Shown piece by piece: positions 28,025 to 36,879 of a stretch of 64,000 nt of DNA. The notes under the pieces were generated by a model. That model worked only from the letters and a program-made list of their open reading frames with translations, did not search any database and was not told the DNA's origin. Position numbers and translations under genes: made by a program. Origin of the DNA: Deltaproteobacteria bacterium (GTDB lineage Bacteria; Myxococcota_A; UBA796; GCA-2862545). Within the stretch, counting starts at the first letter, position 1; each line of letters begins with the position of its first letter. The stretch covers positions 181,606 to 245,605 of the forward strand of contig REDI01000043.1 of assembly GCA_007693595.1 (NCBI GenBank). Direction: 5' to 3'.

Positions 28025-29089
28025 TCACAGCGGCGCGATGAAGAGGCGCTTGAAGCTTCGCTCGGTGTCTTTGGTTCGTCCCTGGGCGGTGAAGGCGAGC
28101 CAGAGGTTCCCGTCGGGCCCCTGGGTCAGGTCGAGGTCGCCGTGTCCCACCGTGCCGAGCTCGAGCGGCTCGACCTGGGCGTTCTCGCGGACGGGAGCGC
28201 GGCAGATGGGATCGTAGTTGTCGTCGTCGTTGCAGACGAAGATCAGGTGTTGGCCATCGGGGGTCCACATGGGCGCGCGGTTGAGCACGACGTCGCGGGC
28301 GATGCGGATCGGTGTGGCGCCGGAGCGAGCCTCGACCACGTGCAGATCGAAGCGGTCCCGCACGTCGCGGTTGGCGTAGAAGGCGATGCGCTTGCCATCG
28401 GGGGAGAAGGAGGGGGAGGTCTGGGTGCCCGACCACGCGGTCAACGCGATCGGTGCGCTGGTGAGGTCGGGTAAAAGAAAGAGATTGTCTCCGCTCTTTC
28501 CCTTGCCGACGAAGGCGACGCTGCGGCTGTCGGGGCTCCAGGTGGCGAAGAGCTCGGCGGCGTCTTCAGTGCGGGTCAGTCGCCGGGGAGGGGCGGTTAG
28601 ATCGGAGATCTCGAGGTGGTAGAGGTCCCCCTGACCCGTCCGTGCGGAGCTGAAGACCAGGTGCTTTCCGTCGGGACTCCAGGCCGCCCCGCCGTCGGTG
28701 GCGGGGGAGGGAGCGATGGCGCTCCCGTTCATCATGTAGAGATCGTAGACGTTCTTGTCGGTGCTCGCGGTATAGACGTATCGACCGATGTTGGCGGGTG
28801 ACCAACTCAGCTCGTGGGCGACCCTCGTGCCGCTCCCGCCGCCGGCTTGGCCGAAGCCCGAGGCGATGCTCGAAGCTCCGCGAACGACGGGCTGGACGCG
28901 GCGAAACGTCTTCTTGTGCGGATCGCCGACGTAGAGCTCGACCTCTTTCTTGTCATGGAAGTTGGCTTCATAGGAGAGCTGCCGCCCATCGGGCGACCAG
29001 CTCGGACGCTGGAGGTTCGCGCCATCACGGGCTGCGACCTGGGTGCTGGGGGCAGCCAAAGCGGGCAGGAGGAAGAGGATGCACAGCAT
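28025..29089 (-). CDS. secreted TolB-like WD40/PD40 beta-propeller
   Basis: 354 residues with a 12-residue signal peptide ending ALAAP. Five PD40 repeats are visible: PSWSPDGRQLSYEA, AAWSPDGKHLVFSS, ATWSPDSRSVAFVG, PSFSPDGKRIAFYA and PMWTPDGQHLIFVC. This gives a five- or six-bladed periplasmic propeller similar to the TolB C-terminal domain, which usually mediates protein contacts. Last gene of the ten-gene minus-strand array; it starts seven bases after the TPR/barrel gene with GAGG as Shine-Dalgarno. Without a Pal-binding N-terminal domain it is not a true TolB. Confidence 0.8.
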   Translation of the reverse strand: MLCILFLLPALAAPSTQVAARDGANLQRPSWSPDGRQLSYEANFHDKKEVELYVGDPHKKTFRRVQPVVRGASSIASGFGQAGGGSGTRVAHELSWSPANIGRYVYTASTDKNVYDLYMMNGSAIAPSPATDGGAAWSPDGKHLVFSSARTGQGDLYHLEISDLTAPPRRLTRTEDAAELFATWSPDSRSVAFVGKGKSGDNLFLLPDLTSAPIALTAWSGTQTSPSFSPDGKRIAFYANRDVRDRFDLHVVEARSGATPIRIARDVVLNRAPMWTPDGQHLIFVCNDDDNYDPICRAPVRENAQVEPLELGTVGHGDLDLTQGPDGNLWLAFTAQGRTKDTERSFKRLFIAPL

Positions 29090-29096
29090 AAGGGCC

Positions 29097-30296
29097 TCAG
29101 AACGCGATGGAGAGGTGGGCTAGGAGCTGGATCGAGGTTCGGGAGAGGGAACGAGCCGAGGAGTCGATCTGGACCGATCCCTCATGGGTGGGCCGCAAGG
29201 CGATGGACTCGCCGAGTTGCCCCAGGGCTTGTTCGCCCACCAGCTTGACACCTCCACCGACCCCCGACGTCCGTCGGCGGTCGAGGTAGTCTAGCGCAAG
29301 CTCGGCCACCACGAAGTGCGCGGTACCGCTAACGTAGACGATGCGCTCGGCTGGGCCCTCGCCACAGGTCCACGCCTCGTCGCGGGCGCAGGTGCGGCGA
29401 GCCCCGGCCAACCCTCCGTAGCGGTAGCCGATGGAGGGCCGAAAGAGCAGCCTCTCCCCATCATCGAGCAGCGGGCCGAAGCGGAGCCCGCCCGAGAGCC
29501 CTCGCGGGTCGAAGCGGTAGATCCCATCTTCGGCGCGGGTCGCGACCGCGACATGCTGGCCCACGACGCCTAGGGCCCAGATCCCCCCGACCGGCAGGGT
29601 GAGGGCGAGCTGGCTGGTCGGGGAGGGTAGGAGGTGCTCCCCCTCGCCCAAGCCGACGCTGACCCCAGCGGCGATCTCGAGCCAGGCGAGCCGAGCAGAG
29701 GCCATCCCGCCTCCGGCCGCCCGCATACCGAGGCTGAGTCCAGCCTTTCCGCCCGCCTCGAGATCGAGGGCCTCGCCGTTGATGATCCAGGAGCCCGCGG
29801 GCAGCCCGATAGTGGTCGGCAGAAGGGGGCGCTCCTTTCGGAGGCGCTTGGCGAGCCGCTCGACCCAGGCTTGTTGCTCGGGATCGAAGAGGGGAGTGGC
29901 CGCTTCGAGTTGGGGGTGCCAACGGAGGCCGGGCTGGACGCTGCTCACCGTGAGCAGCGCAAAGTCGACCTGCAAGAACTCAAGGATCGCGCCGATCTGA
30001 GCCTGCTGTTCCTCGGTGCGGGCGTTTGTGAGGGCGTGCTCGGCGGCGGCCCGGGCACCGAGCAGGTCCGAGCGCTGGTAGCGGACCTGGGCGAGCAGAA
30101 ACCAGGCCTCGGCGTCGTTGGTGCCGTCGGGATGCTGGGTTGCGCGGATCAGATCTGACTCGGCTTGATCCCAGAACTCTCGACGGATCTGAAAGCGTGC
30201 TTGGTCCAGCATGCCTCGGTAGTCTGTCTCATCCAGCGGTTCTGGCGGAGCAGCCAGGGCTGGGCTCAGGAGCAGGGCGAGCAGGCAGGCGATCAT
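29097..30296 (-). CDS. TPR-containing outer-membrane barrel-like protein
   Basis: 399 residues with signal peptide (LLALLLSPALAA). Residues about 24-110 form two or three TPR-like helix pairs (FWDQAESDLIRATQHP, AWFLLAQVRYQRSDLLGARA). From about 160 on, alternating amphipathic strands (LAWLEIAAGVSVGLGE, QLALTLPVGGIWALG, LLFRPSIGYRYGG) end in LLAHLSIAF with the C-terminal Phe typical of outer-membrane barrels. Six bases after the ABC ATPase gene with GGAG overlapping it. Probably the outer-membrane member of the peptide-uptake operon; whether it is a pore is inference. Confidence 0.7.
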   Translation of the reverse strand: MIACLLALLLSPALAAPPEPLDETDYRGMLDQARFQIRREFWDQAESDLIRATQHPDGTNDAEAWFLLAQVRYQRSDLLGARAAAEHALTNARTEEQQAQIGAILEFLQVDFALLTVSSVQPGLRWHPQLEAATPLFDPEQQAWVERLAKRLRKERPLLPTTIGLPAGSWIINGEALDLEAGGKAGLSLGMRAAGGGMASARLAWLEIAAGVSVGLGEGEHLLPSPTSQLALTLPVGGIWALGVVGQHVAVATRAEDGIYRFDPRGLSGGLRFGPLLDDGERLLFRPSIGYRYGGLAGARRTCARDEAWTCGEGPAERIVYVSGTAHFVVAELALDYLDRRRTSGVGGGVKLVGEQALGQLGESIALRPTHEGSVQIDSSARSLSRTSIQLLAHLSIAF

Positions 30297-30302
30297 GGCA
30301 CG

Positions 30303-31073
30303 TCAGCTCCGGAGCCCAGAAGCGCGCAGCAGCGCGGCGGTGGCGGGGTGAGGGTCGTGGGACGACAAGGAGGCGGAGTCGAGCGCATCGACGATGCGTC
30401 CTCGCTCCATCACCACCACACGATGACACGCCCAGGTGACCATGGGGAGGTCATGGCTGATGACCACCACGGCACATTCAGGTCCTGCGCGGTGAATCAG
30501 TAGCTCCAGCAGGTCGGCTTTGAGGGCGGCGTCGAGGCCGGCTGTGGGTTCATCGGCCACGATCAGGCGCGGTCGAGCGAGCAACACCCGCGCCAGTCCA
30601 GCCCGCCGTCGTTCCCCTCCGCTGAGCTCGTGCGCGCGCGCCCGGCGCCGACCTGCAAGGCCGACCGCCTCGAGCAGCTCGTCGACGAGCGCGGTGGCGT
30701 CCTCGTCGGGTCGGTGGATCCGGGCTGACTCCCTCAGGAGAACTCCAAGAGGAAAGGCAGGGTTCAACATAGATCTGGGATCTTGAAAGAGGAGCTGGGC
30801 TCGGCTGCGCACTCCGCGCCACGCGGCCTTGCTGGCCCGAGTCATGTCCTGGCCGAGCAAGAACACGCTCCCCTCGTCAGCGGGCAGCAGCCCGAGCCCC
30901 ACCCGCGCCAGGGTGGTCTTTCCTGAGCCGGACTCCCCGATGATCGCGACGCGCTCCGCGGCGTGCACCTTCAGGTCAACGCCGGACAAGGCGACGTGAG
31001 GGGGACCACCAAAGATCCCCCGCGGCGCGAAGGAGCGGCTCACCGATCTGAGCTCCCAGACAGCCTCGCTCAT
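30303..31073 (-). CDS. peptide-type ABC transporter ATP-binding protein (OppF/DppF-like)
   Basis: 256 residues from ATG 31073, which overlaps the stop of the partner ATPase (ATGA). Walker A is GESGSGKTTLARVGLG, the ABC signature HELSGGERRRAGLARVLLA and Walker B RLIVADEPTAGLD. Best match is the second ATPase of dipeptide/oligopeptide importers, but it is shorter than the usual about 320 because the C-terminal oligopeptide-binding extension is missing. It forms a heterodimer with the product of 31070-31879 by analogy. Substrate may be peptides, opines or nickel; context favours peptides. Confidence 0.88.
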   Translation of the reverse strand: MSEAVWELRSVSRSFAPRGIFGGPPHVALSGVDLKVHAAERVAIIGESGSGKTTLARVGLGLLPADEGSVFLLGQDMTRASKAAWRGVRSRAQLLFQDPRSMLNPAFPLGVLLRESARIHRPDEDATALVDELLEAVGLAGRRRARAHELSGGERRRAGLARVLLARPRLIVADEPTAGLDAALKADLLELLIHRAGPECAVVVISHDLPMVTWACHRVVVMERGRIVDALDSASLSSHDPHPATAALLRASGLRS

Positions 31074-31879
31074 CCCAGCACGCCCCCCGCGACCCGTGCG
31101 GTGGCCTCGAAGAGCTGACGACCCGGCGCCGAGGTGAGGCGTCCGAGGGTCAAGGCCTCGGCGGTGGTGGTCTCGGCCACCCGCCCTTCGTGTAAGATCA
31201 CGACCGCCTCGGCCAGACCGGGGAGGACTCGCAGGTCGTGGGTGATGAGCAGCACGCCGAGTCCTGTGTCGACGAGATCGCGCAGCGCTCGGAGGATCTG
31301 ATCTTGGACCGTCGGATCGAGGGCGCTCGTGGGCTCGTCGGCGAGGAGGAAGCGGCTCCCCCGCGCGAGGGCCTGGGCGATCACGACCCGCTGGGCCATG
31401 CCCCCCGAGAGCTCGTGCGGATACAGACGCGCCACCCGCTTTGGGGAAGGGAGTTGGGCCTTGGCGAGCCATGGGATCGGATCGGGGTCTCGGCCCGCGA
31501 GGGCCGCACAGCGTGCGACCTGTGGGCCAACGCGCGCCAGCGGGTCGAGGGCTGCGCGGCAGTCCTGGGGTAGATAGCCAAGAACAGCGCCGCGAACCTC
31601 GGCGAAGGCCCGGTCGCGTCGGCGGGCAGAGGCGCCGTGGAGCCCCTCGTAGGGTCGCAGGGTGCGGTCGCTCAAGGTGATCTGGAGCTCGCCTGCGATG
31701 ACGCCGGGGTCGAGGTCGACCAGGCCGAGCAGGCTGCGAGCCGTGAGAGATTTGCCCGAGCCCGACCGCCCCACCAAGGCGGTCAGGCCTCCGCGCTGCA
31801 CCGAGAGATCGATGCCTTCGACGAGGACCCGGTCGCCGACCGCGATGCGGAGCCCGCGAAGATGGAGCGCCTCAGGCAC
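31070..31879 (-). CDS. peptide-type ABC transporter ATP-binding protein (OppD/DppD-like)
   Basis: 269 residues. Walker A is GRSGSGKSLTARSLLGL, the signature is LSGGMAQRVVIAQALA and Walker B FLLADEPTSALDP, followed by LLITHDLRVL. It overlaps the permease stop by eight bases and the next ATPase by four. The usual C-terminal extension of OppD (with its cysteine cluster, total about 330 residues) is absent. A DppD-like role in energising the importer is safe; substrate class is inferred from the binding protein. Confidence 0.88.
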   Translation of the reverse strand: MPEALHLRGLRIAVGDRVLVEGIDLSVQRGGLTALVGRSGSGKSLTARSLLGLVDLDPGVIAGELQITLSDRTLRPYEGLHGASARRRDRAFAEVRGAVLGYLPQDCRAALDPLARVGPQVARCAALAGRDPDPIPWLAKAQLPSPKRVARLYPHELSGGMAQRVVIAQALARGSRFLLADEPTSALDPTVQDQILRALRDLVDTGLGVLLITHDLRVLPGLAEAVVILHEGRVAETTTAEALTLGRLTSAPGRQLFEATARVAGGVLG

Positions 31880-32672
31880 CGTGCTCCTCCTCGGCGAGAC
31901 CCTGTCGGACCCACACCGTCGCGGCGATCACGAGCCAGATCGCGGTGGCGGGGGCCACCAATGGCATCCAGCCCGATCCGTCATGGTCGAGGTCGAAGGC
32001 GAGCATGTTTCCCCAAGAGGGATGCGGCTGTTCCACCCCAAAGCCCAAGTAAGACAGGGTGGTCTCGAGGATGAGCAGGAAGGCGAAGAGGGCGAGGAGG
32101 TGGCGGGCGAGCAGCCGCCGACAAGCCCCCCACAGCAAGTGAACGAGGAGCAAGCGCGTCTCGGAGACGCCATGAGCGCGATGCGCAGCGATGAACTCCG
32201 AGCTCCTGAGGCCCTCGATGCGCTCGAAGATGGCCTCGCCAAGGGTCGGAGCGTAGGCCAATCCTGCGGCGATCGCGAGCACCGAGGGTCGGTTCCCATA
32301 GATCGACAGGGCGAGCAGGACCAGGATGAAACGGGGCAGGCCCTGGACGACGGTGAAGAGGTAGCGGATGACTGCCGCCACGGCGCCGCTAAACCAGCCG
32401 GCAGCGGCGCCTAAGGGCAGGCCGAAGCCCAAGCACACCAGGCAGGCGAGCAGTCCCGGACCGACGAAGGCGCGGCTGGCCAAGAGCATCCGCCAGAGGA
32501 TGTCTCGGCCGAGATGATCGGTGCCGAGCGGGTGGCGGAGACCAGGTCCCGCGAAGGCCCGCGTGGGATCGACATCGGCGACTACGTCGTAGCTGGCGAG
32601 CGGGATCAGAGCGGCGATCCCTAGCACCCCGATCAGCAGCCCCACCCCGAGCCATGGCATGGACACCCTCAT
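31872..32672 (-). CDS. ABC transporter permease (DppC/OppC-like)
   Basis: 266 residues from ATG 32672, which overlaps the upstream permease stop. The N-terminal helix (MPWLGVGLLIGVLGIAALIP) and the motif HPLGTDHLGRDILWRMLLAS are diagnostic for the DppC family. The cytoplasmic coupling loop is FIAAHRAHGVSETRLLLVHL, the EAA-like segment contacting the ATPase. About six membrane helices. Second inner-membrane half of the peptide importer. Confidence 0.88.
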   Translation of the reverse strand: MRVSMPWLGVGLLIGVLGIAALIPLASYDVVADVDPTRAFAGPGLRHPLGTDHLGRDILWRMLLASRAFVGPGLLACLVCLGFGLPLGAAAGWFSGAVAAVIRYLFTVVQGLPRFILVLLALSIYGNRPSVLAIAAGLAYAPTLGEAIFERIEGLRSSEFIAAHRAHGVSETRLLLVHLLWGACRRLLARHLLALFAFLLILETTLSYLGFGVEQPHPSWGNMLAFDLDHDGSGWMPLVAPATAIWLVIAATVWVRQGLAEEEHGA

Positions 32673-33604
32673 GCGGTCGCTCCACGGCGCGGGTCCCACC
32701 AGAGTCGGAGAGCGTCGGCGCCGAGCCGAAACAGTCCGACCGCCGCTGCCGTCAGGAGGGTGATCCCGAGGGCTAGGGGGTAGTCTCGCGACACGGCAGC
32801 TTGCCAGAGGATCGCCCCGATCCCGTTCAAGAGCAGGATCTTCTCGAGGATGACGAGGCCCCCGACGAAGAAGGCGGCCCGGCTGGCGATGGCGACGGTC
32901 AAAGGCGGGAGGAGGTTGCGGAGAATAGAAGGCCAGAGCGGCGCTCCGCGTGCTCGGGCCGCCTCGATGTAGCCCGAGGCTCGGATCTTTCGGAGCAGTC
33001 CCTCGGACTCGCTGTGGATCTCGGACAAGGCCCCCGAGCCGATCGCCAGAATGCTGACGGCGAGAGCCCATCGGAGCGGGTGGTCTTCGAGGGGGAGGGC
33101 GAACCAGGCGGGGCGTGCGATCAGGTCCGCCTGCATCATGGACCAGGTCGTGGTGTTCAGCAGGTGGATCATCAGGCGCGCGAGCAGAAAGACCGGCACG
33201 ATGCTCACCGCCCACACCGCCGGTCGCGTCAGGTGCCGGCGCCCTTGAGTCCAAAAGGAGAGCCCGACCCCGACGGACGTGGCGAGCAAGGTGGCAGCCA
33301 ACAGGAGCTGTGCAGACCGCCACGCTGGCCGCGCGATGACCTCCCACACGGGCATCCCAGGCCGGTAGACCAAGGAGGTGCGAAGATCGCCCTGAGCCAG
33401 ATCCCATAGGTAGGAGCCGATCTGGATCGGCAGGGACTCGCCCAGACGCCACTGACGCTCCAGCACCGGGCGGAGCTCCTCGGCGTTGGGCAGGGTGTCG
33501 ATCGCGTCACCGGGCGCGAAGTAGAGCAGGCTCTGGACCAGGACGACCGCGCCGAGCAGGGTGAGGACGAAGCCCAGGGCCTCGCGTCCGAGCGCGAGGG
33601 CCAA
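32669..33604 (-). CDS. ABC transporter permease (DppB/OppB-like)
   Basis: 311 residues from a TTG at 33604; no ATG or GTG is available in frame after the previous gene, and a CTG at 33652 would allow a 327-residue form. The FAPGDAI segment replaces the common PGDP motif near residue 30. The EAA loop is YIEAARARGAPLWPSILRNL. Six membrane helices with a periplasmic loop after the first. Partner of the following DppC-like gene (four-base overlap). Confidence 0.85.
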   Translation of the reverse strand: MALALGREALGFVLTLLGAVVLVQSLLYFAPGDAIDTLPNAEELRPVLERQWRLGESLPIQIGSYLWDLAQGDLRTSLVYRPGMPVWEVIARPAWRSAQLLLAATLLATSVGVGLSFWTQGRRHLTRPAVWAVSIVPVFLLARLMIHLLNTTTWSMMQADLIARPAWFALPLEDHPLRWALAVSILAIGSGALSEIHSESEGLLRKIRASGYIEAARARGAPLWPSILRNLLPPLTVAIASRAAFFVGGLVILEKILLLNGIGAILWQAAVSRDYPLALGITLLTAAAVGLFRLGADALRLWWDPRRGATA

Positions 33605-33648
33605 AGGCAGGGCGCGACGGGTCGCGGCAGGGCCGGCGGGCGGCGTGG

Positions 33649-35157
33649 TCAGCGCAGGGTCCAGCTCGGGGCGAAGGTGAAGAAGGTGAAGGGGTGGATG
33701 ACGACGTTCTGCGCCTTGGTGGTCATCGCCGCGTAGCTGTCGAGGGTCCAGAGAAAGACCATGGGTTGCTCCTGGGCGATTTTGGCGTGCGCTTGGCGGA
33801 AGAGGGCCCGCTTCTCTTGGGGATCGGTGGTCGCCTTCGCCTTGTCGAGCAGCTCGTCGACCTCTGGATTTGCGTAGCCTGAGAAGTTGCGCGAGCCCGA
33901 GCTATGGAACTGCTTGTGGATGTCTTCGTTACGGTCGAAAGTCCATAGCGACAGTACGAGATCGTAGTCTCGATCGGTCCAGATCTGACGCTTCCAGTCC
34001 GAGATGTCGAGGAAGGTCGCCTCGACGCGAACCCCCTGGTTCTGGAACTGGGTCTGCAGGTTGATCACGACGTCCTGGGCGGTCTCGAGGTTCTTTTGGC
34101 TCGCGATGCGCAAGGCGAGGGGCTGGCCGTCGCGTTTCCAGGTGCGCCCGTCGCGCTCGAAGCCGGCCTCGCGCAAGAGCGCGGCGGCGCGCTCGATGTT
34201 CTGTTCGAGGACAGGCACGTCGTGGTTGTAGAAGGGTGAGCTCGGCACGAAGGGGCCCGAGACCCGGTCGCCGGTGCCGATGGGCGCGAGCAGCTCGGGC
34301 ACGTCCACCATCAGCGCCAAGGCTTGCCGTACCCGTGGGTCATCCATGGGCTCGCGGGAAAGGTTGAAGCCAACATACCACCAGGAGTTGGTCTGATAGG
34401 GGTAGAGTTCGACCTTTCGATCGTTCTGCAGGGTGGCGAGATCCCGGGGTAAAACCCTCACCAGCGCCTCGATGGACTCATAGACGATCAGCTTGGCTTG
34501 GTAGTTCTTATCGGCGACCTCGCGCATACGGAACTCGTCGATGCGTGCGTCGCCCCAATAGTCGCGGTAGCGCTGGAGGGTGATGGAGTTGTCGTCGTTG
34601 TAGCTCGTGAGCGTCCAGGGGCCGGTCCCGATGGGGCGGTTTCGGAACGGATCGGAGCGCGAGATCGCGGTGTCGCGGAAGTGGTGCGCGGGCAGGATCT
34701 TGAAGTGCAGCTTGTCTTCGGGGGCGAACTCGGGCTGGTGGAAGGTGAGCTTGACCGTGTGCGGGTCGACGGCCTCGGCGTTGGCGATCCACTCGACCCG
34801 CCCCATCTCGGGCGAGGCGGTCCGTGGGTCTTGGAGGGCCTTGATGGTGAAGACGACGTCGTCGGCGCTGAAAACCGTGCCGTCGTGCCAGGTCACCTCG
34901 CGGCGCAGACCGATCACCATCGAGCGCTTGTCGGCGGCGACTTCGGCGCGCTCCGCCAGCTTGGGTACCGAGGCGAGCTCCTGGGAGTCCGTGAACAGCC
35001 CCTCGAAGATCAGCTCGTTGATCCTGGCTTCGCTCATGGAGGTCGCAAAGGCGGGGTTGACGATGCCTGGGGCGCGGTCCTCGGCGTAGCGCAGCGGCGC
35101 AGCGTGTGCGCCCAGGGCGGAGAGCATCAGCAGGGTTGCAGGCACGAGTCGGGTCAT
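33649..35157 (-). CDS. peptide ABC transporter substrate-binding protein, family 5
   Basis: 502 residues with a cleavable signal peptide (LLMLSALGAHAAP). SBP_bac_5 hallmarks are NELIFEGLFTDSQEL, EVTWHDGTVFSADDVVFTIK, FRNRPIGTGPWTL and VRQALALMVDV. This periplasmic protein delivers peptides, nickel chelates or similar ligands to the importer. There is no lipobox, so it is soluble in the periplasm. Its Shine-Dalgarno (GGAG) lies in the end of the upstream lipoprotein gene, three bases apart, giving tight coupling. Confidence 0.9.
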   Translation of the reverse strand: MTRLVPATLLMLSALGAHAAPLRYAEDRAPGIVNPAFATSMSEARINELIFEGLFTDSQELASVPKLAERAEVAADKRSMVIGLRREVTWHDGTVFSADDVVFTIKALQDPRTASPEMGRVEWIANAEAVDPHTVKLTFHQPEFAPEDKLHFKILPAHHFRDTAISRSDPFRNRPIGTGPWTLTSYNDDNSITLQRYRDYWGDARIDEFRMREVADKNYQAKLIVYESIEALVRVLPRDLATLQNDRKVELYPYQTNSWWYVGFNLSREPMDDPRVRQALALMVDVPELLAPIGTGDRVSGPFVPSSPFYNHDVPVLEQNIERAAALLREAGFERDGRTWKRDGQPLALRIASQKNLETAQDVVINLQTQFQNQGVRVEATFLDISDWKRQIWTDRDYDLVLSLWTFDRNEDIHKQFHSSGSRNFSGYANPEVDELLDKAKATTDPQEKRALFRQAHAKIAQEQPMVFLWTLDSYAAMTTKAQNVVIHPFTFFTFAPSWTLR

Positions 35158-35160
35158 GAA

Positions 35161-36432
35161 CTAGAGCTCCTTGCTGTCGCCGTCGCGATCGAGGCCTTGG
35201 AGCACCGACAGATCGCCGATGAACTCTCGGACCCCGACAGTCTCGGGACGCGCGGTGGAGAGGGGCTGTAGAGCGTCCAGGGCTTCGCGGGTGCGGCCTG
35301 TTCGCAGGTTGGCCTCGGCGAGGAGGACGAAGAGGCTCGGACTGTTGAGGGGGCTGATGCCCCGCTCCGTGACGTCGCGTACCAGGGTGAGCGTGGCTTG
35401 AGCCCGTCGGGGGCGATCGCCGAGCAGGTCAGCGCGCGACCGATTCACAAGCATCTCAGTTCGGAAGCGTTCGATGACGCCCAGGTCCTGTACCAGGCTC
35501 GCGCGGTCGGCCGAGGCCCCGCGCAGCGCGCTCGCGCGCAGGTCGTCGAGCCGACGGGTCGCCTCGCGGGCCTCTTCGAGGGCGGGCTGGGCATCGTCCG
35601 TGGAGGCGGGGACGATGGACAGACCGAGGGCATCGTGCAGGTCGGCGGAGGTGCCCGAGGGCGTGGGCCCCGCTTGGAGTTGTCCGCGAAGATCGGATGG
35701 GTCGAGCCAGCCCGAGAAGAGGCTCGCCTCGAGGCCTCGCCAGCCCGCTAGCGCCTTGGAGGGCTCCGGGCCAAGGCTTCGGCCCATGTGGTGCGCCAGG
35801 GTCGCGTGGACGCAGGGGTCGAACCAGGCGCGCTCGAAGTCTTGGTCTTGGATCTTCAGCATGGGCCGGGTGGCGGCCCGCTGGAGCGCGGTGGGGGGCG
35901 CGCCCTCTATCACCAAGAGATGTGCTTGAAGTCTCTCTTTCAGGGGCCCTTCGGCGAGCGAATCGACCTGGCTCTGGGTCGGTAGGCCCTCGCCGGACAA
36001 GGCTCCCCACGGCTCGGCCGCCTGATGGGACCCGCCGGAGCAGCGCTCCGCGAGGGCGCGCACCGGGGCGGCCCCCTCGGGGAGCTCTCCCCGTGCTTCC
36101 CATGCCGCGAAGAGCTTGCGTGCGGCATGGCCCGTGAGTCGCTGAAGGTCTTGCTGGAGCAGGAGCTCGGCTTGAGCCGCGCGCTGTTCCGCGATGCGCG
36201 CGGCGTCGCCGCTCTCCACCGCGAAGCGCCTGTAGGCCGTCAGGTAGTCGTGGGCATGAAGGGCGATCCAGCCCTCGCGATCGGTGCGCTCCATCACCTC
36301 CTGGAAGGCTTCTGGTTCCTCGATGACCGTCGTGACCCACCCCAGCGCCTTCGGCGTGGTGGGGGCCTGGGCGGCCGGGGTGCAGGCCAGCCCCAGCAGG
36401 ACGATCGCGGCGCGGCGCAGTCCCATGCTCAC
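35161..36432 (-). CDS. TPR-like helical lipoprotein
   Basis: 423 residues from a GTG at 36432 that overlaps the upstream TGA (GTGA); an ATG two codons later is equally possible. Lipobox LLGLAC at residues 12-17. The rest is almost entirely helical with TPR-like pairs (HDYLTAYRRFAVESGDAARI and, near the C-terminus, LFVLLAEANLRTGRTREALDAL). No catalytic motif. Its position between a carboxypeptidase-regulatory-like protein and the peptide-binding protein points to a periplasmic scaffold for the same process. Confidence 0.65.
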   Translation of the reverse strand: MSMGLRRAAIVLLGLACTPAAQAPTTPKALGWVTTVIEEPEAFQEVMERTDREGWIALHAHDYLTAYRRFAVESGDAARIAEQRAAQAELLLQQDLQRLTGHAARKLFAAWEARGELPEGAAPVRALAERCSGGSHQAAEPWGALSGEGLPTQSQVDSLAEGPLKERLQAHLLVIEGAPPTALQRAATRPMLKIQDQDFERAWFDPCVHATLAHHMGRSLGPEPSKALAGWRGLEASLFSGWLDPSDLRGQLQAGPTPSGTSADLHDALGLSIVPASTDDAQPALEEAREATRRLDDLRASALRGASADRASLVQDLGVIERFRTEMLVNRSRADLLGDRPRRAQATLTLVRDVTERGISPLNSPSLFVLLAEANLRTGRTREALDALQPLSTARPETVGVREFIGDLSVLQGLDRDGDSKEL

Positions 36433-36875
36433 TGTCCCTCGTAGCTCGCGCCTGAGGAGTGGGTGCGCTGTTCGAGGGCCTCGGGATCCACCAGATCGTC
36501 GTCTTCGCGCACGACGATGGTGTCTTCGACCAGGGTGATGGTGTCGACCACGAAGTCGCGCTTTCGGTAGGTGATTCGGGCGGTCTTGGTGTGGTAGCCC
36601 GGCTTGAAGAACTCGATCTCGTAGTCGGTCCGCCGCGCCAGACGGGTGCGTTCTCCGTCTTCGTCACGAAGATAATCGACCAGAAACCGACCTTCCCGAT
36701 CGGTGACCAGCTGCACGTCCAGGTTCTTGTCGGTGTCCGGCCGTAGGGTGATCAGCACTTTGTCGACGGGCCGGCCGTTCCGGTCGAGGATCTGCCCGGC
36801 GATGTAGTGCTTGCTCGCCAGGGCTGGGGTCGCCAGCAACAGGCTGAGCAGGACGAGGGGGGTCTTTGGGGCCAT
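36429..36875 (-). CDS. secreted carboxypeptidase-regulatory-like (Ig-fold) protein
   Basis: 148 residues from ATG 36875, which has GGAG upstream and lies four bases after the pseudokinase stop; a start at 36968 would overlap that gene. Signal peptide LLSLLLATPALASKHY. The mature part is a single prealbumin-like beta-sandwich: YIAGQILDRNGRPVDKVLI, then DREGRFLVDYLRDEDG and YEIEFFKPGYHTKTARI. An acidic C-terminal tail follows. Such modules mediate binding rather than catalysis. Second gene of the ten-gene array. Confidence 0.72.
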   Translation of the reverse strand: MAPKTPLVLLSLLLATPALASKHYIAGQILDRNGRPVDKVLITLRPDTDKNLDVQLVTDREGRFLVDYLRDEDGERTRLARRTDYEIEFFKPGYHTKTARITYRKRDFVVDTITLVEDTIVVREDDDLVDPEALEQRTHSSGASYEGQ

Positions 36876-36879
36876 GGGG

